From Rallus limicola (taxonomy: Eukaryota > Chordata > Aves > Gruiformes > Rallidae): a stretch of DNA of 64,000 bases. The notes beneath the pieces were generated by a model that was not told where the DNA came from, ran no database searches, and saw only the letters and a list, made by a program, of their open reading frames with translations. The translations under genes and the position numbers were made by a program. The stretch spans positions 310,001 to 374,000 of the forward strand of contig JAKCOZ010000040.1 of assembly GCA_022605955.1 (NCBI GenBank). The letters are read 5' to 3'. Positions 11,072-22,444 of this stretch are shown here, piece by piece (position 1 is the stretch's first letter; every line of letters begins with the position of its first letter).

Positions 11072-11765
11072 TGCCTTTGCCTTCTTTCTAACATGGCTTC
11101 AAGAGCAAAACTGCCTGAACACAGAAGAAAAGAGGAAACAAGATACACTGTCTAATCCCATTTCAAAGGCTCCTTTAGCTGACTAGCACTGGATGGCACA
11201 GCAGCCTGAAAATAGGCTTTCTCACTGTTTGTAGGGCTCGTTGTGCCCTGTTTCTGTGCCACAGGATGGGCAGCAAAGGTGCAGGGAGCAGAGCTACTGT
11301 GTGTCCTTATGTCCAAAGTCATGTGAAGCAGCCGTGCTGGGTGAATTGTTTCTTCTTGACTGCTTGTTAAGGACACAGTCCTTAGTCCCCTGCCAAAAGC
11401 AGCATCCTCCCTCTGGCCTATGACCTCTGAGCCCCTCTATGGGTCTAACCCAAAAATCAGGTCTAACACAAGTGGTATCTTCCAAGAGGATGACTGTCAC
11501 TGAACCACAAACTCACAGGGGTGGGAAGGGCCCTCCAGAGCTCATGGGGTCCAACCCCCTGCCAAAGCAGCTCCCCAGCTCAGATTGCACAGGGCGGTGT
11601 CCAGACAGGGCTGGAATCTCTCCAGAGATGGAGACTCCACACCCCCCTGGGCAGCCTGGCCCAGGGCTCCCTCACCCTCCCTGGGGAAAAGTTCTGCCCC
11701 AGATTGGGCTGGAACTTCCTCTGCTCTAACTTGCAGCCATTGCCCCTTGTCCTGTCTCTACAGAC
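11072..11765. repeat. Duplicated block 1, copy 1 (CR1 plus downstream flank)
   Basis: This block matches 56705-57398 base for base with no gap at a constant offset of 45633. I count about 11 differences in 694 bases by eye, of which about 4 lie in the 440-base non-CR1 part (11072 to about 11510). The remainder is the 3' part of a minus-strand group B CR1. The non-CR1 part encodes no recognisable product. Lack of any gap and the placement of a CR1 tail at its left edge favour copying through an RNA, but plain segmental duplication remains possible. Confidence 0.9.
11503..11765 (-). mobile_element. CR1 fragment, group B
   Basis: The plus strand reads AAACTCACAGGGG then GGGCCCTCCAGAGCTCATGG and the complement of the ORF2 tail ([15 protein letters not shown] motif on the minus strand). 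It is truncated at its 5' side near 11765, while the matching copy at 57142 continues for another 400 bases. It sits inside duplicated block 1. Confidence 0.93.
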
Positions 11766-12386
11766 CACCTTCAACCCCACCAGCCATCAACCAAGAAGGC
11801 AACCCTGGCACCAAGGTAACACGTAGACATTGCCAAAAGGTGCTGCACAGGTGACAGCCTGCAGAGCTGCCCCGGTGCCACCGTGGGGCTGGGCAAGGTG
11901 GTGAGGAGGTGAGTAGAGCCCTGCCCTGCAGGGATGCAGCGAGCAGGAATTCCATGGGTTCCAGCACACCTGGGTTTGTGGAGCAAGCCCCAGAACGCCT
12001 TGCAACAGCACACTTTGTGATTCCATGAAGGAGAGGGTGTGAAGCAAGAACTCATCCCCCATCACCAAGCCCGTGCTTGTTTTCCCCACATTTGCTATCG
12101 AAGGAGATGTCTGAAAGACGTGCGGGTCTCGTGCCCCATCACACTCCCTCCCCCCCTCATCTGCCACAGAGACAGATCACGTCTCTCCTGGCTTGTGTGA
12201 GCTTTGAGACTGCTCCTAGAGCAGACCCAGACGTTTCCTCACAGCACTGGGGGGGTCGTGCTGCTCATTTTCACCGATTCATCATCTCTGTTCCCACAGC
12301 TGCTGGACCAGAGCAGGGGGAAAACACAAGCTGGTGGATGGAGCCAGACCACAGGAACTGCAGAGTCTTTCTTTAATGACCTGATT
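11766..12386. other. Unassigned stretch
   Basis: No gene is recognised. Antisense open frames at 11758-12167 overlap each other in all three minus frames, which argues for a low stop-codon density from GC content and not for coding. Confidence 0.5.
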
Positions 12387-13123
12387 CTGGGAAGGAATAA
12401 CTGCTGGAATCAGGACAGGCTGGGGCTGACCTGCTGGAGAGGAGCTCTGTGGAGAAGGACCTGGGGGTGCTGGTGGGTGACAGGGTGGCCATGAGCCAGC
12501 AGTGTGTCCTGGGGCTGAGAGAGACAATGGGATCCTGGGGGCATCAGGAGGAGTGTGGGCAGCAGGTGACAGGAGGGGATCCTCCCCCTCTGCTCTGCCC
12601 TGCTCAGGCCCCAGCTGGAGTGTTGTGTCCAGTGCTGGGCTCCCTGGGATCAAACAGACAGGGATCTCCTGGAGAGAGTCCAGAGGAGGGACAGGGAGAT
12701 GCTGAAGGGCCTGGAGCATCTCCCCTGTGAGGAAAGGCTGAGGGAGCTGGGGCTGTTCAGCCTGGAGAGAAGAAGACTAAGGGGGGACCTGATGAATGGT
12801 TCTCACTATCTGAAGGGTGGGATGCAGGGGACATGGGCAGCCCCTTGTCAGTGTCTGTGGGGACAGGACAAGGGGCAATGGCTGCAAGTTAGAGCAGAGG
12901 AAGTTCCAGCCCAAGCTGGGGCAGAACTTTTCCCCAGGGAGGGTGAGGGAGCCCTGGGCCAGGCTGCCCAGGGGGGTGTGGAGTCTCCATCTCTGGAGAG
13001 ATTCCAGCCCCGTCTGGACACCGCCCTGTGCAATCTGAGCTGGGGAGCTGCTTTGGCAGGGGGTTGGACCCCATGGGCTCTGGAGGGCCCTTCCAACCCC
13101 TGGGATGCTGTGACTCTGTGATT
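12387..13123 (+). mobile_element. CR1 copy, group B, about 740 bases
   Basis: It begins at the HLGRNNCWNQ-like part of ORF2, runs through EKDLGVLVGDRVAMSQQC, then [23 protein letters not shown] codons, [35 protein letters not shown] and [19 protein letters not shown], and ends GGGATGCTGTGACTCTGTGA. These motifs fall in three different frames, with the frame changes at the same places as in the other group B copies, so the parent element was already broken here. No complete protein is encoded. Confidence 0.96.
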
Positions 13124-15521
13124 TGTACCTTTACTGTTATGGGGATGGGGCAGGTCAACTGGTGAGAACTGGTGTTAAGTACAGGGGGATGTGGCTAGAT
13201 GTGCTGGTATCTGCCACCCATCAGCACTGACGTGTTAAGGTCAAAGCTGTGGATTATTCCTTGGGATACACTGGGAGAAATGAGGGAAGAGATGGGCAAC
13301 AAAGAGGGCAGAAAGACAGAGAGTTTGGGTGGTTAAACTCTTTTCCCTGAGCTCACACTCAGTTTGCAATGAAGATATCTGAAGGGGGGAAAAATGTTTG
13401 AAGGGAGATTTTTCAGCCAGTTTTGGTACTAGATAATGAGACTGTCTTGGTAGCAGGAGGTAAGGGCAGGATTTGTTTGGAGCCTGTCTATCAGGAAGAC
13501 TCTTTCTTTCTTAGATCGAAGGAAATCTGTGTCTCAGGGAAGGAAGGAGCAGCTCTTTTTCTCCCCAGTCCCAGTGCAGGCTGTGTATGTGTGTGCTGCA
13601 CGGTGGCTCTGCCTCACCTGAACACTCCAGCTTGACATCTAATGGACAAATCCATACTGACAGAGAGAAAGAGGAGGAGGAGATGGGGCAGAGGATTCCT
13701 GCAGATATGATTAAATCACTGTGGGGCTGGGAAAAGCTTGCCCAGCCCGTGCAGCTGTCAGGGCTCCAGCAGGTAAGGAGCCAGCCCTGGGATTTTTGTA
13801 TGTGAGTAGTAGATTCAGGCTGTAGCACACAGGGAGTGTCCACCTCTGCTCAGCTCATGGCTTACTAAAGGGGTAAACTGAGGCACGGGGCCAGCCCCAC
13901 ATCAGCAGGGACTGTGGGAACGTGAGCAGATGCTCCCAGCCCCACGTCAGCCTCACACACTGTATGAAACCTGGGGTGGGTGCAGCCCCAGCCACACCAC
14001 CCCCTTTTGCAAGGGCCTCCAGGTCACCTCAGGCTCATGAGCCTGCAGTGCTGACGTCTCTTCCTGAAAGTTCCCCAGCCAGGAGGTAACACAGAAGTGC
14101 CAATCACCTCCCCTGTTGGAACACATATTGAAATGTTTTTCCAATCTGTCAGATTATTCAGGGCTTGTTAATTGTACATAGCAGGATCTGTTCCCCATCA
14201 CACGCTCAGGCCACTGAGCTGAGAAGACTGGCCCTGCCAGGGTTTGGACTAATGAAGCCTTAAAAATCCTGCCTGCCTACAGCTTCTGTCAGGAAATAAT
14301 TCACCTTCATATTTTGACTAATTACAGGAGTTCAGAATGGCTGGGCTGGCTCAGATCCCACGCCTGGCTGCAAAGGAAACCCTCTCTTTAGCTTCAGGCA
14401 GCAACCCAGCCTTTGGAGAAGGGACCAAACCTCCCCCCCCCCCAGCTTGATGGAAAGCTGCCTTGGGGTGAGAGAACATCTCTGGGCATGATGCTGTTTC
14501 CCTGGCAGCGGCCAGATGGGGCATCTTCACACCTCGGGGTCCAACCCCAAATAAATGGCAACTTCACTGCCACGAGCAGCACTTTGGGTGTAAGATTTGA
14601 GCAGGGAGGGTAGCCAGAGCCTCTCAGCAGGGAAAGGGACTCGTTTCTTTAACCACCTTCTCAAGTTCTTCTAGGATTAATGGCTGGCAGAAAGTGCACT
14701 CACACACACCAGCAATTTTCAACCAAAAAAATAAAGAACAAGCAGTTTGAAGATAAACATCTACCTTAAATGTAAAAATGACTTGAACAGAGAAAATCAT
14801 AACTCAAAATAGTCGTTTTACTCCTAGCTTGGTAGCTGGCCCGTTCAACTTCCCAGCCTGGATACTTCTGCACAGGGACATGCCAGACTCCATGGAGAAA
14901 GGACATGCCAGACTCCATGGAGATCAAATCACGCTGTGAGAACGGGGGAGAGATGAGCAGGGAGAACTGGGAGCCTCAGGAAAGAAGTTGTGAGCAAATC
15001 TACAGCTGGAAATACGTTCCCACCAGCCACCCCTGGAAACAGCAGAAGCCTGCAAGCATGTCAGGGAACAGCAGAAAGGACTCAGTGCTGCACTGCAGAG
15101 AACTCTACTGAAGACAGAAGGCAATTTCTACTACTACTTTCCACCCCCTGCCTCCTGTCCCAGTCTGGCTGGGCAGAGCAGAGCTGACTGAAGCCCTGCA
15201 CAGTGAGACCCAGTCACACAACTGACATACCAGGCTGTATCACACCCCCACAACAACCTCTGCCTGCTACAAAGCCTCCCCATGGGCTGGAGGGAAATTC
15301 AAACCCACAGCCCAACCCAGGGCTTCAGCTGCAGCACATAGATAGGAAGTTGGTAGTAATTAGTGGTTCTTAATGAATTACCAGTTCTGGTGTGGAGCCA
15401 TGTGAATGGGTTCACTGGGAATGCAAAGGAAACCAGCCTGGAGAGATGCACTGATGGCTTCTCTGGGGCAAACGAAGTCCCAGTCCAGGACTCTGACTCC
15501 TGCAGTTGAGTCCTCTGAGAT
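13124..15521. other. Unassigned stretch
   Basis: No gene is recognised. At 13860-13885 GGTAAACTGAGGCACGGGG resembles the reversed core of old MIR or L2-type repeats. Positions 14150-14340 are AT-rich with TTAATTGTAC and ACTAATTACAG, a weak candidate conserved noncoding element. A C11 run lies at 14433-14443, and a 24-base direct duplication at 14877-14923. Confidence 0.45.
14877..14923. repeat. Two tandem copies of a 24-base unit
   Basis: The unit beginning GGACATGCCAGACTCCATGG occurs at 14877 and again at 14901, immediately adjacent and identical for at least 23 bases. It looks like a simple local duplication. Confidence 0.9.
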
Positions 15522-16136
15522 CACAGAATCACATAATCCCAGCCTGGCCTGGGTTAGAAGGGACCCCAAGGGTCACAGAGCTCCAACCCCCTGCCACAGG
15601 CAGGGACACCAACCTCCAGGCCTGGAGCTACACAAGGTTGCCCAGGGCCCCAGCCAACCTGGCCTTCAACACCCCCAGGCACGGGGCACCCACCCCCTCT
15701 CTGGGCAGCCCCTGCCAGCCCCTCCCCACTCTCTCTGCACAGAACTTCCCCCTCAGATCTCCTCTCCCCCTTCCCTCCTCCAGCTTCACTCCAGCCCCCT
15801 TGTCCTGCCAGGCTCTGCCCTTGAACAAGCTGATTCCCCTCCTGTTCCTCTGCTCCCTTCAGGGACTGGCAGGCTGCAATGAGGTCCCCCCACAGCCTTC
15901 TCTTCTCCAGGCTGAGCCAGCCCAGCTCCCTCAGCCTCTCTCCAGAGGGGAGCTGCTCCAGCCCTCTGAGCATCTCCGGGGCTCCTCTGACCCCTCTCCA
16001 ACAGCCCCACATCTCTCTTGTCCTGGGGCCCCAGCTCTGGACACAGGACTCCAGCTGGGGCCTCCCCAGGGCAGAGCAGAGAGGGACAATCCCCTCCCTG
16101 TCCCTGCTGCCCCCCCTCTGCTGATGGAGCCCAGGA
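15522..16136 (-). mobile_element. CR1 copy, group A, about 615 bases
   Basis: The plus strand starts with the reversed tail ATCACAGAATCACATAATCCC and continues through the 3' UTR and ORF2 tail complement up to GATGGAGCCCAGGAT. On the minus strand the ORF2 terminus KARLAGALGNLV and LRELGW followed by [11 protein letters not shown] are readable. The plus-strand reading stays open for 218 codons (15506-16162), but this is the antisense of the CR1. Confidence 0.96.
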
Positions 16137-16959
16137 TGTGGGCACCAAGCTCAGCATTTTGATGGGATCAGTCATGTGGAGGTTGAGCTGGGCAGCAAGA
16201 GATGAGCACCGGCTCCTCAAACCCCACTCCAGCCCCCACCTACCAGCCTGGCCTTATTACCTACCAGCTCCCATCAAACATATTTCCCACGTGAAGCACA
16301 GAAGGACCAGAAAGTCTCACCACCCCCAAGCTCACAGAAGCCCGGCTGGGCATTCAGGAGAGGAAAAGAGCAACAAGCGTCTTTCTCCTCTTCAGTTTGC
16401 TCTGCAAAGGCTGCCTGGGGGGATGCTGCAGGCTCGGGTACCCTGCTCGCCCCTGACATCCCTGGGGAATTCGGGCTGTGAGTGACAGTGGCGGGGACAT
16501 GGGGACCTCTGCCGTATGCGCCACACAGCGCAAGAGCCAGGCTGGAGGGAGCAGAGAGCTTTGTTTAGCGAAGAGCCCTGAGCCATGACCCTGGGGCTGC
16601 AGCTTGGCTCTCCTGATGACAGTGATTTGTCGCCTCAGAGTCTGGGGTGGAATCCCTCCTGCGATGGGGCGGTGGGGGCTGATCTGGCTTGTCCCCTCCC
16701 TCACTAGGGATATGTAACTAGTGGGAGGCAAGGAGACTCTGCCTTCTTTCATTAAAAGCTAATTTTACAAGAAATTAAAAAAAGGGGAGGGGGAGAAGCC
16801 TTTACAAAGCCTTTTATTGCAATTGCTGCTGTTGAAAGCAGAGGAAAAGCCTTTGCAGCCTCAGTTTCTGAGCTGGATAATGCTGTGTCTTCAGGCTGGT
16901 GGGAAGCAGGGCAGTGTCACACAGAGTGATGTCAATGATTCTTCCAGCCCCAGGTCTCC

Positions 16960-17030
16960 ATAAACCTCCTGGATTTCCAATGCATCGCTCCGTGCCTCAG
17001 TTTCCCCATCTCTAAACCAAAGCTTGGTGA
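16960..17030 (+). repeat. Possible MIR or L2-like remnant
   Basis: GTGCCTCAGTTTCCCCATCT followed by CTAAA is close to the well-known core of ancient amniote MIR and L2 repeats, where it is usually followed by GTAAAATGGG. Only about 25 bases match, so the edges are uncertain. Confidence 0.35.
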
Positions 17031-17134
17031 CATCTCATCCCTCCTGGTGAAGAACTGGCTGGAGCTGAGCCTCTCAAGAAAAGGGGTTCTGGTAAGGTTT
17101 GTCCCAGAGTGGAGCTGCTTTTGCTTTGGTTTGA

Positions 17135-17157
17135 GGGGGGGGGGGGGGAAGGGGGGG
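17135..17157 (+). repeat. G-rich run (G14 AA G7)
   Basis: Fourteen Gs, AA, then seven Gs. The plus strand could form a G-quadruplex. Length in the real genome may differ because such runs are error-prone in sequencing. Confidence 0.9.
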
Positions 17158-17843
17158 TGTTGAAATTTCCAGCTGAAGGAGATGGTTCTGCTGGAACTCA
17201 GCGTGTGCAAATGACACACTGCAAATTCTTGCAGGCAAATATTCACTCTGGAAATGGGTAATATGCACTCCCAGCCACGGATCAGAAACGATACCTCAGG
17301 CTTATCAGGGCAATCACAGCTCAGCAGCAGAGCTCAGGGTTTGAATACTGCAGACTACAAACACGATTCAAAGCCAAGGAAGGAATGAACTGGAAGAAAT
17401 TGCAGGCCAGAGCAAATTTCAGCTAGCAGAGGAATTATTGTTGTGTATTAAGCACCATCCCTGGGGCAGACAGATCAACAAAGCCCTGAGTGGTCCGTGC
17501 TGGCTGGGAAGAAAGTACCCATCCACTATTCCTCCTCATGCATTTGGAACATTTGCCTTTCCCTTCTTGTTTTTGTCACCTGCCAGGTGAATTAGAGCAA
17601 GAAAGAGATTCAGTGGTGTAGATGAGGCTCACAGATCCCTGGAAACACCCAGAGCAGCAATGTGGAGGCAAATATCTGTACCCCCACATCCCCAGAGTGC
17701 AGAGACCTGCGCTCACTCCTTGTCACTTGGGCAAATCCTCCCCTACCTTGCCCCTCGAGCTGTACAGAGTTCAGCCATCACTTTAATAAGAAACACACTT
17801 TGGCATGACACAAGGAGAGTGTTCCAGCAGCCCTGGATTGGTT

Positions 17844-17856
17844 GGGGGGGGGGGGG
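17844..17856 (+). repeat. G13 homopolymer
   Basis: Uninterrupted run of about thirteen Gs following GGATTGGTT. It may be polymorphic or an assembly-length artefact. Confidence 0.85.
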
Positions 17857-18031
17857 TTATTTGATGGAATTAAATTAAAACCCAAGTACATTTCAACAGC
17901 GTGTGTGAGGCTTCCTCCAGTTCCTCCAGACCAGTGGGAATTTCCTTCTGTTGGAAAATTGACTTCTCCTCTCCCTCAGCTCATCAAAATAATTCCTTTT
18001 TAACCCAACACATACCTGGGTTTAGGTGGGG

Positions 18032-18056
18032 GTTTTTTTTGTTGTTGTTTTGTTTT
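18032..18056 (+). repeat. T-rich simple repeat
   Basis: A T run followed by GTTGTTGTTTTGTTTTA. It could be the remains of a poly(A) tail read on the other strand, but no attached element is seen. Confidence 0.7.
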
Positions 18057-18128
18057 ATGGGAAAGGCTGGGTTTCAAGAAAAATTCAGCCACAAATGTCT
18101 AAGGAAATATCCCAAAGGGAAGAGCTCC

Positions 18129-18471
18129 TGAGGGGAGCAGAGGAACAGGAGGGGAATCAGCTTGTTCAAGGGCAGAGCCTGGCAGGACAAGGGGGCTGGA
18201 GTGAAGCTGGAGGAGGGAAGGGGGAGAGGAGATCTGAGGGGGAAGTTCTGTGCAGAGAGAGTGGGGAGGGGCTGGCAGGGGCTGCCCAGAGAGGGGGTGG
18301 GTGCCCCGTGCCTGGGGGTGTTGAAGGCCAGGTTGGCTGGGGCCCTGGGCAACCTTGTGTAGCTCCAGGCCTGGAGGTTGGTGTCCCTGCCTGTGGCAGG
18401 GGGTTGGAGCTCTGTGACCCTTGGGGGTCCCTTCCAACCCAGACCAGGTTGGGATTCTGTGATTCTATGAA
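18129..18471 (+). mobile_element. CR1 fragment, group A, about 340 bases
   Basis: It starts at GAGGGGAGCAGAGGAACAGG and keeps the last 66 codons of ORF2 (18162-18362, ending KARLAGALGNLV then TAG) plus the full 3' UTR with tail GGGATTCTGTGATTCTATGA. The 3' terminus is complete. It is 5'-truncated just upstream of the last ORF2 frame. Confidence 0.95.
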
Positions 18472-19283
18472 ATGTTTTGGGGCTTGTCTTCCACAGGGGC
18501 AAAAAAAAATTCCAACCTTTTGTAATACCTCAGTTCACTCCCATCTTCCCTGGCTCTCAAGCTGCTGCCTCATACAATTCAAAGCATCCACCTTGGCACT
18601 GAGGATAGGGGACTGGCCCCAATTCAGCAAGTTCTCAGCCACACGTGCCATCATCACATTGATTTTCTGGGCTTGACAGGATAGGTTAAATTCCCTGCTG
18701 AATTGAGGGCTCTGTACTTTACCCACTTTATTTGGTGTCAGGCAAGTCCCTTGCTCGCTCTGTCTCAGGATTCACACTCTGCTGGGAAATTTTACTTGAA
18801 TAAAGACTTTGGGTTTTGAGCCTGTAGTACCTTGGAGCATTCATTACTTCTGCAGGTGTCTAGAAAGGTCACCGCTCCTCCTGCTCACCACTGAGCCTCT
18901 GCATTTCTTTCTGAAGATGAGGAGCCTGGGAGAAACCCAGGGATGGTAACTAGCAGCAAGAGAGCCAAGCAGAGGCAGGAGCAACAGAGATGTTGTGGGG
19001 AGCTGACTCAAAGGCACAGCAGGGTCTGTGGAGAAGAGGAGAGGAGGAAGGAGAGGTGGGGTGGACTGTAGGACAATACTGAATACAGGCACTGGGCAGA
19101 GGTTGCTTTTTCTGCAGGCAGTGGGCAGAGCAATGGTAAAACCCTTTGTAATGAGCTTTTTATGGTGCCTCCCTCCATCACCTGAGCACAGCAAGCCTTC
19201 CAGGCTCCTTCATCTTCCTCCTTTTGGCACTGCCCCCCTTGCACACCTCGTAGGACTGTTGCTCTTTGTGCCATGTGCCTGTG
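18472..19283. other. Unassigned stretch
   Basis: No gene, RNA or repeat is recognised. Purine-rich sequence lies at 19020-19065 (AGAAGAGGAGAGGAGGAAGG). Confidence 0.5.
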
Positions 19284-19352
19284 ATCACAGACTCACAGAA
19301 TCATAGGGGTTGGAAGGGACCTCGAGAGATCATCAGGTCCAACCCCCCTGAT
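19284..19352 (-). mobile_element. CR1 3' end fragment, very short
   Basis: The plus strand reads ATCACAGACTCACAGAATCA, TAGGGGTTGGAAGGGACCTC, GATCATCAGGTCCAACCCCC: the reversed terminal 65 bases of a CR1. A very strong 5' truncation is the likely cause. Confidence 0.85.
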
Positions 19353-20139
19353 GTGTGCGTGCAGCCAGCCTGAGCTCTCCCAGATTCCTGCAGCTCCCCA
19401 GCCAACTGTCAGCAGGACCAGCCATATCCTCTTATCTGCAAACAATATATCTAAGTGGCTGTTTCCCTGCCTCTTTATCAATAGCTCCAAAATGCATCAT
19501 TAATGAGATCTGGAAGAAGAAACCTGAAACATGTGTCAATAATTATCTTATTTCACCCAGCCATGCTTTGCCTCCTCCCCCCCTTTGCCTTCACACAGGT
19601 GACAGGCCAGACACCGTGCATTGTGTCCTACCAGATGAAAGGCATGTCAGACTTAACCTAGTGCACTTTAAAAATTGTACTGAATTAATTTCCCCTAGTT
19701 GGCTTGGTGCAGTACGAGCCTGTGTGGAATGCAAAGCAGCCCCGAGTTTGTGTGGAGAACTAAGAAGCCTGGGCAGAAAGGGATGATCAATTGAATTTCC
19801 CTCTTAAATCAGATTGAAAAAATATTATGCACTGCAGAGTGATCATTAGCTTGAGTGATCAGGGAGAGCAGTGCAGGGAGCCAAATTTCCATCCCCAAGA
19901 CACACTGGATTGTTAAGGCTGCCCTGGGAAAGGAGGGGATACAGCAAATACATCAGGTGGGGTTTGATGCTGAAGTCAAAGGCTGTAGTTTGGCTCCTCT
20001 TCCAGAGCCCAAGTTGCTTTCTAATCCCAGATCCTTGCTATGTTGCTATAGAAATAGTACAAGGCTCTGCTTGAGCTTTGCCTTCCCCACCTCCCCTACA
20101 TTCAGACATTCTGGGGTACGGTGTGATGAACTGCATCAC
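19353..20139. other. Unassigned stretch, candidate conserved noncoding DNA
   Basis: Positions 19480-19860 are AT-rich and contain TCATTAATGAGATC, CAATAATTATC, CTGAATTAATTTCC and GATCAATTGAATTT, with no CR1 similarity. This texture is typical of developmental enhancers in gene deserts, but it is only a visual impression. No open frame is credible. Confidence 0.35.
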
Positions 20140-20802
20140 TGGGTGGATGAGAAACCTCCCCTGAGCCAGCAGTGGCTCTGGCACCTGGGAAGGGAGATGG
20201 GATCCTGGGCTCCATCAGCAGAGGGGTGGCAGCAGGGACAGGGAGGAGATTGTCCCTCTCTGCTCTGCCCTGGGGAGGCCCCAGCTGGAGTCCTGTGTCC
20301 AGAGCTGGGGCCCCAGGACAAGAGAGATGTGGGGCTGTTGGAGAGGGGTCAGAGGAGCCCCGGAGATGCTCAGAGGGCTGGAGCAGCTCCCCTCTGGAGA
20401 GAGGCTGAGGGAGCTGGGCTGGGTCAGCCTGGAGAAGAGAAGGCTGTGGGGGGACCTCATTGCAGCCTGCCAGTCCCTGAAGGGAGCAGAGGAACAGGAG
20501 GGGAATCAGCTTGTTCAAGGGCAGAGCCTGGCAGGACAAGGGGGCTGGAGTGAAGCTGGAGGAGGGAAGGGGGAGAGGAGATCTTAGGGGGAAGTTCTTT
20601 GCAGAGAGAGTGGTGAGGGGCTGGCAGGGGCTGCCCAGAGAGGGGGTGGGTGCCCCGTCCCTGGGGGTGTTGAAGGCCAGGTTGGCTGGGGCCCTGGGCA
20701 ACCTTGTGTAGCTCCAGGCCTGGAGGTTGGTGTCCCTGCCTGTGGCAGGGGGTTGGAGCTCTGGGGTCCCTTCCAACCCAGACCAGGTTGGGATTCTATG
20801 AT
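20140..20802 (+). mobile_element. CR1 copy, group A, about 660 bases
   Basis: It starts at GGGTGGATGAGAAACC (ORF2 VDEKP region), passes [19 protein letters not shown] and [11 protein letters not shown], and keeps the terminal ORF2 frame at 20511-20711 ([16 protein letters not shown]...ALGNLV, TAG). The tail is GGGATTCTATGATCTC. Relative to other A copies it lacks about nine bases in the 3' UTR after GGAGCTCTG (TGACCCTTG missing). Confidence 0.96.
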
Positions 20803-22444
20803 CTCATAAAGGCATTGCCAGACTCTGCCCTCTCCTCTGCCAGCACCACCTGGCTGCTGACAGCCCTCAACAGCCTTCAGACAGGTTTCCTCTGCTTCTC
20901 CTCAAATAAGCCACAAAAAATCCTACCTTCCTCACCCCAGGAAGACCCTCTCCACTAGCACTGGTCTACAATATATGATAGGCATTATTCAGCCCTGCTT
21001 AGCGACATATTTAAGGTCCTATTATTATTATTTATTATTGGATCTTGCAAACACTCCCCATGTGGAGCCAGTGCTTTATGTGCCTGGGCTCAGGGGTGAG
21101 TACTCCCTTTCCAATGGTGCATGCAATCGACATCCAAATCTCACAGAATATGAGATACTGGACCTGAAAATTGCATTATAATGTGACAGCAACTTTAGAT
21201 CACTTTTAATTCCCAGCATTTATCATTTCCAATTTTTGCCTCTCCTCTCCAGACCCACAGAGTTGCACTCAGTGCTGGGAAGCCTTGCTTAGCTTGCAGG
21301 AAGGGGGTAAAAAAGTAGTCCCATTAAAAAGAGTAAGTCCCAACCTCCCAACAACCCTAAAACATTTGATGCATTTCCTACCTGACGTCAGGAGAATATG
21401 GAATGTAAATAAGTTATGAGCCAGGGAGACTCTATTATCCCTGTCTGGGAAATGATTTTTAGCAGGCATTACTGTGGCTTAGGCTATTGCAAGGAGGAAG
21501 GGATCCCAAAATCCAGCAAATGAAGTATCCCACATCACTCCATGTGTGTGTGAGTGTGTCCTTTGAGCACCCCAGGGAATGTTACAGCACAGATTTGGCA
21601 GAGGACCACGTCGCCTTGGGAAGCTGTGTGAAGCCAGAGAAGGACTGATCTTTACATGAACAGTGAGAACAACCTGAGCTGTAGTAGTTAATGATAAACC
21701 CCATATCAGAAGTCAGAAGAACTCCACATCCTGAATCAGTTGTCAGTTAGAAAGGATTAAGAAAGTGGAAAACAGATTATTTCCCATCCCTTTGCTGCTG
21801 ATGAAGCGTAGCCTCTCTGAGATGCAGTAATGGTCTAGATGGATCTTTGGTCTAATCTAATTTGACAGTTCTTATGTTTTCAAGTGAAATCTCCAGAAAG
21901 TTTGGGAAAATAACCTCTTACACCTTGTGAATTTTTACACTGTCTCATTCCCTGGTTTGGGAAGGTTTCTGCTTCCCTTGGATGGGAAGTGGCTTGTAGT
22001 CACAGCTAACAAATATTCACTATGATTTTACCATCCACTCACACTCTCATTATATTATAATGGAAGTTCTTCATCCCTGCTTTGCCCTCAAGGACGTGGG
22101 TCACTAGACAGTTAATAAGCTTCTCCAAAATTTAATTAATGGTCAGCTTAGATGAGCTTTTCTCATCATCTTTGTTTTTTCCCTTGCTGGAATGAGAAGA
22201 AACACTTGCTCATGAGATTTTTTTTTTAATAGTTGCTCCTACTACAGCTTCACCTTCTGGTTTATAAGATGGTAGGAGAACATACCTAGTTAGAACAGGT
22301 ATTCCCTGGAAACACCTTCTGCATTGAATACCCATGTGAGCTGGTGGGGTATTTGATGTGGAACAGAGAGACCTGAGCTCTCCATGGCCACACGTCAGCT
22401 AGAGGCTTCAATAAACCTGCTGGAGTCCCTGCTCTGGCTGGAGG
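20803..22444. other. Unassigned stretch
   Basis: No gene is recognised. There are AT-rich patches at 21000-21060 (TATTATTATTTATTATTGG) and 22100-22230, and a T run at 22220-22228. Nothing identifies a function. Confidence 0.5.

Larger units (their letters stand above)
16137..18128. other. Unassigned stretch with G runs and a possible old SINE core
   Basis: No gene is recognised. Positions 16770-16880 (containing CCTTTTATTGCAATTGC) look like noncoding conserved sequence. The phrase GTGCCTCAGTTTCCCCATCT at about 16995-17014 matches the shared core of MIR and L2 repeats. G-rich runs lie at 17135-17157 and 17844-17856. Confidence 0.45.

Noticed and set aside
20102..20776. 224-codon minus frame as a gene
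   Set aside because: Antisense of the CR1-A copy at 20140-20802.
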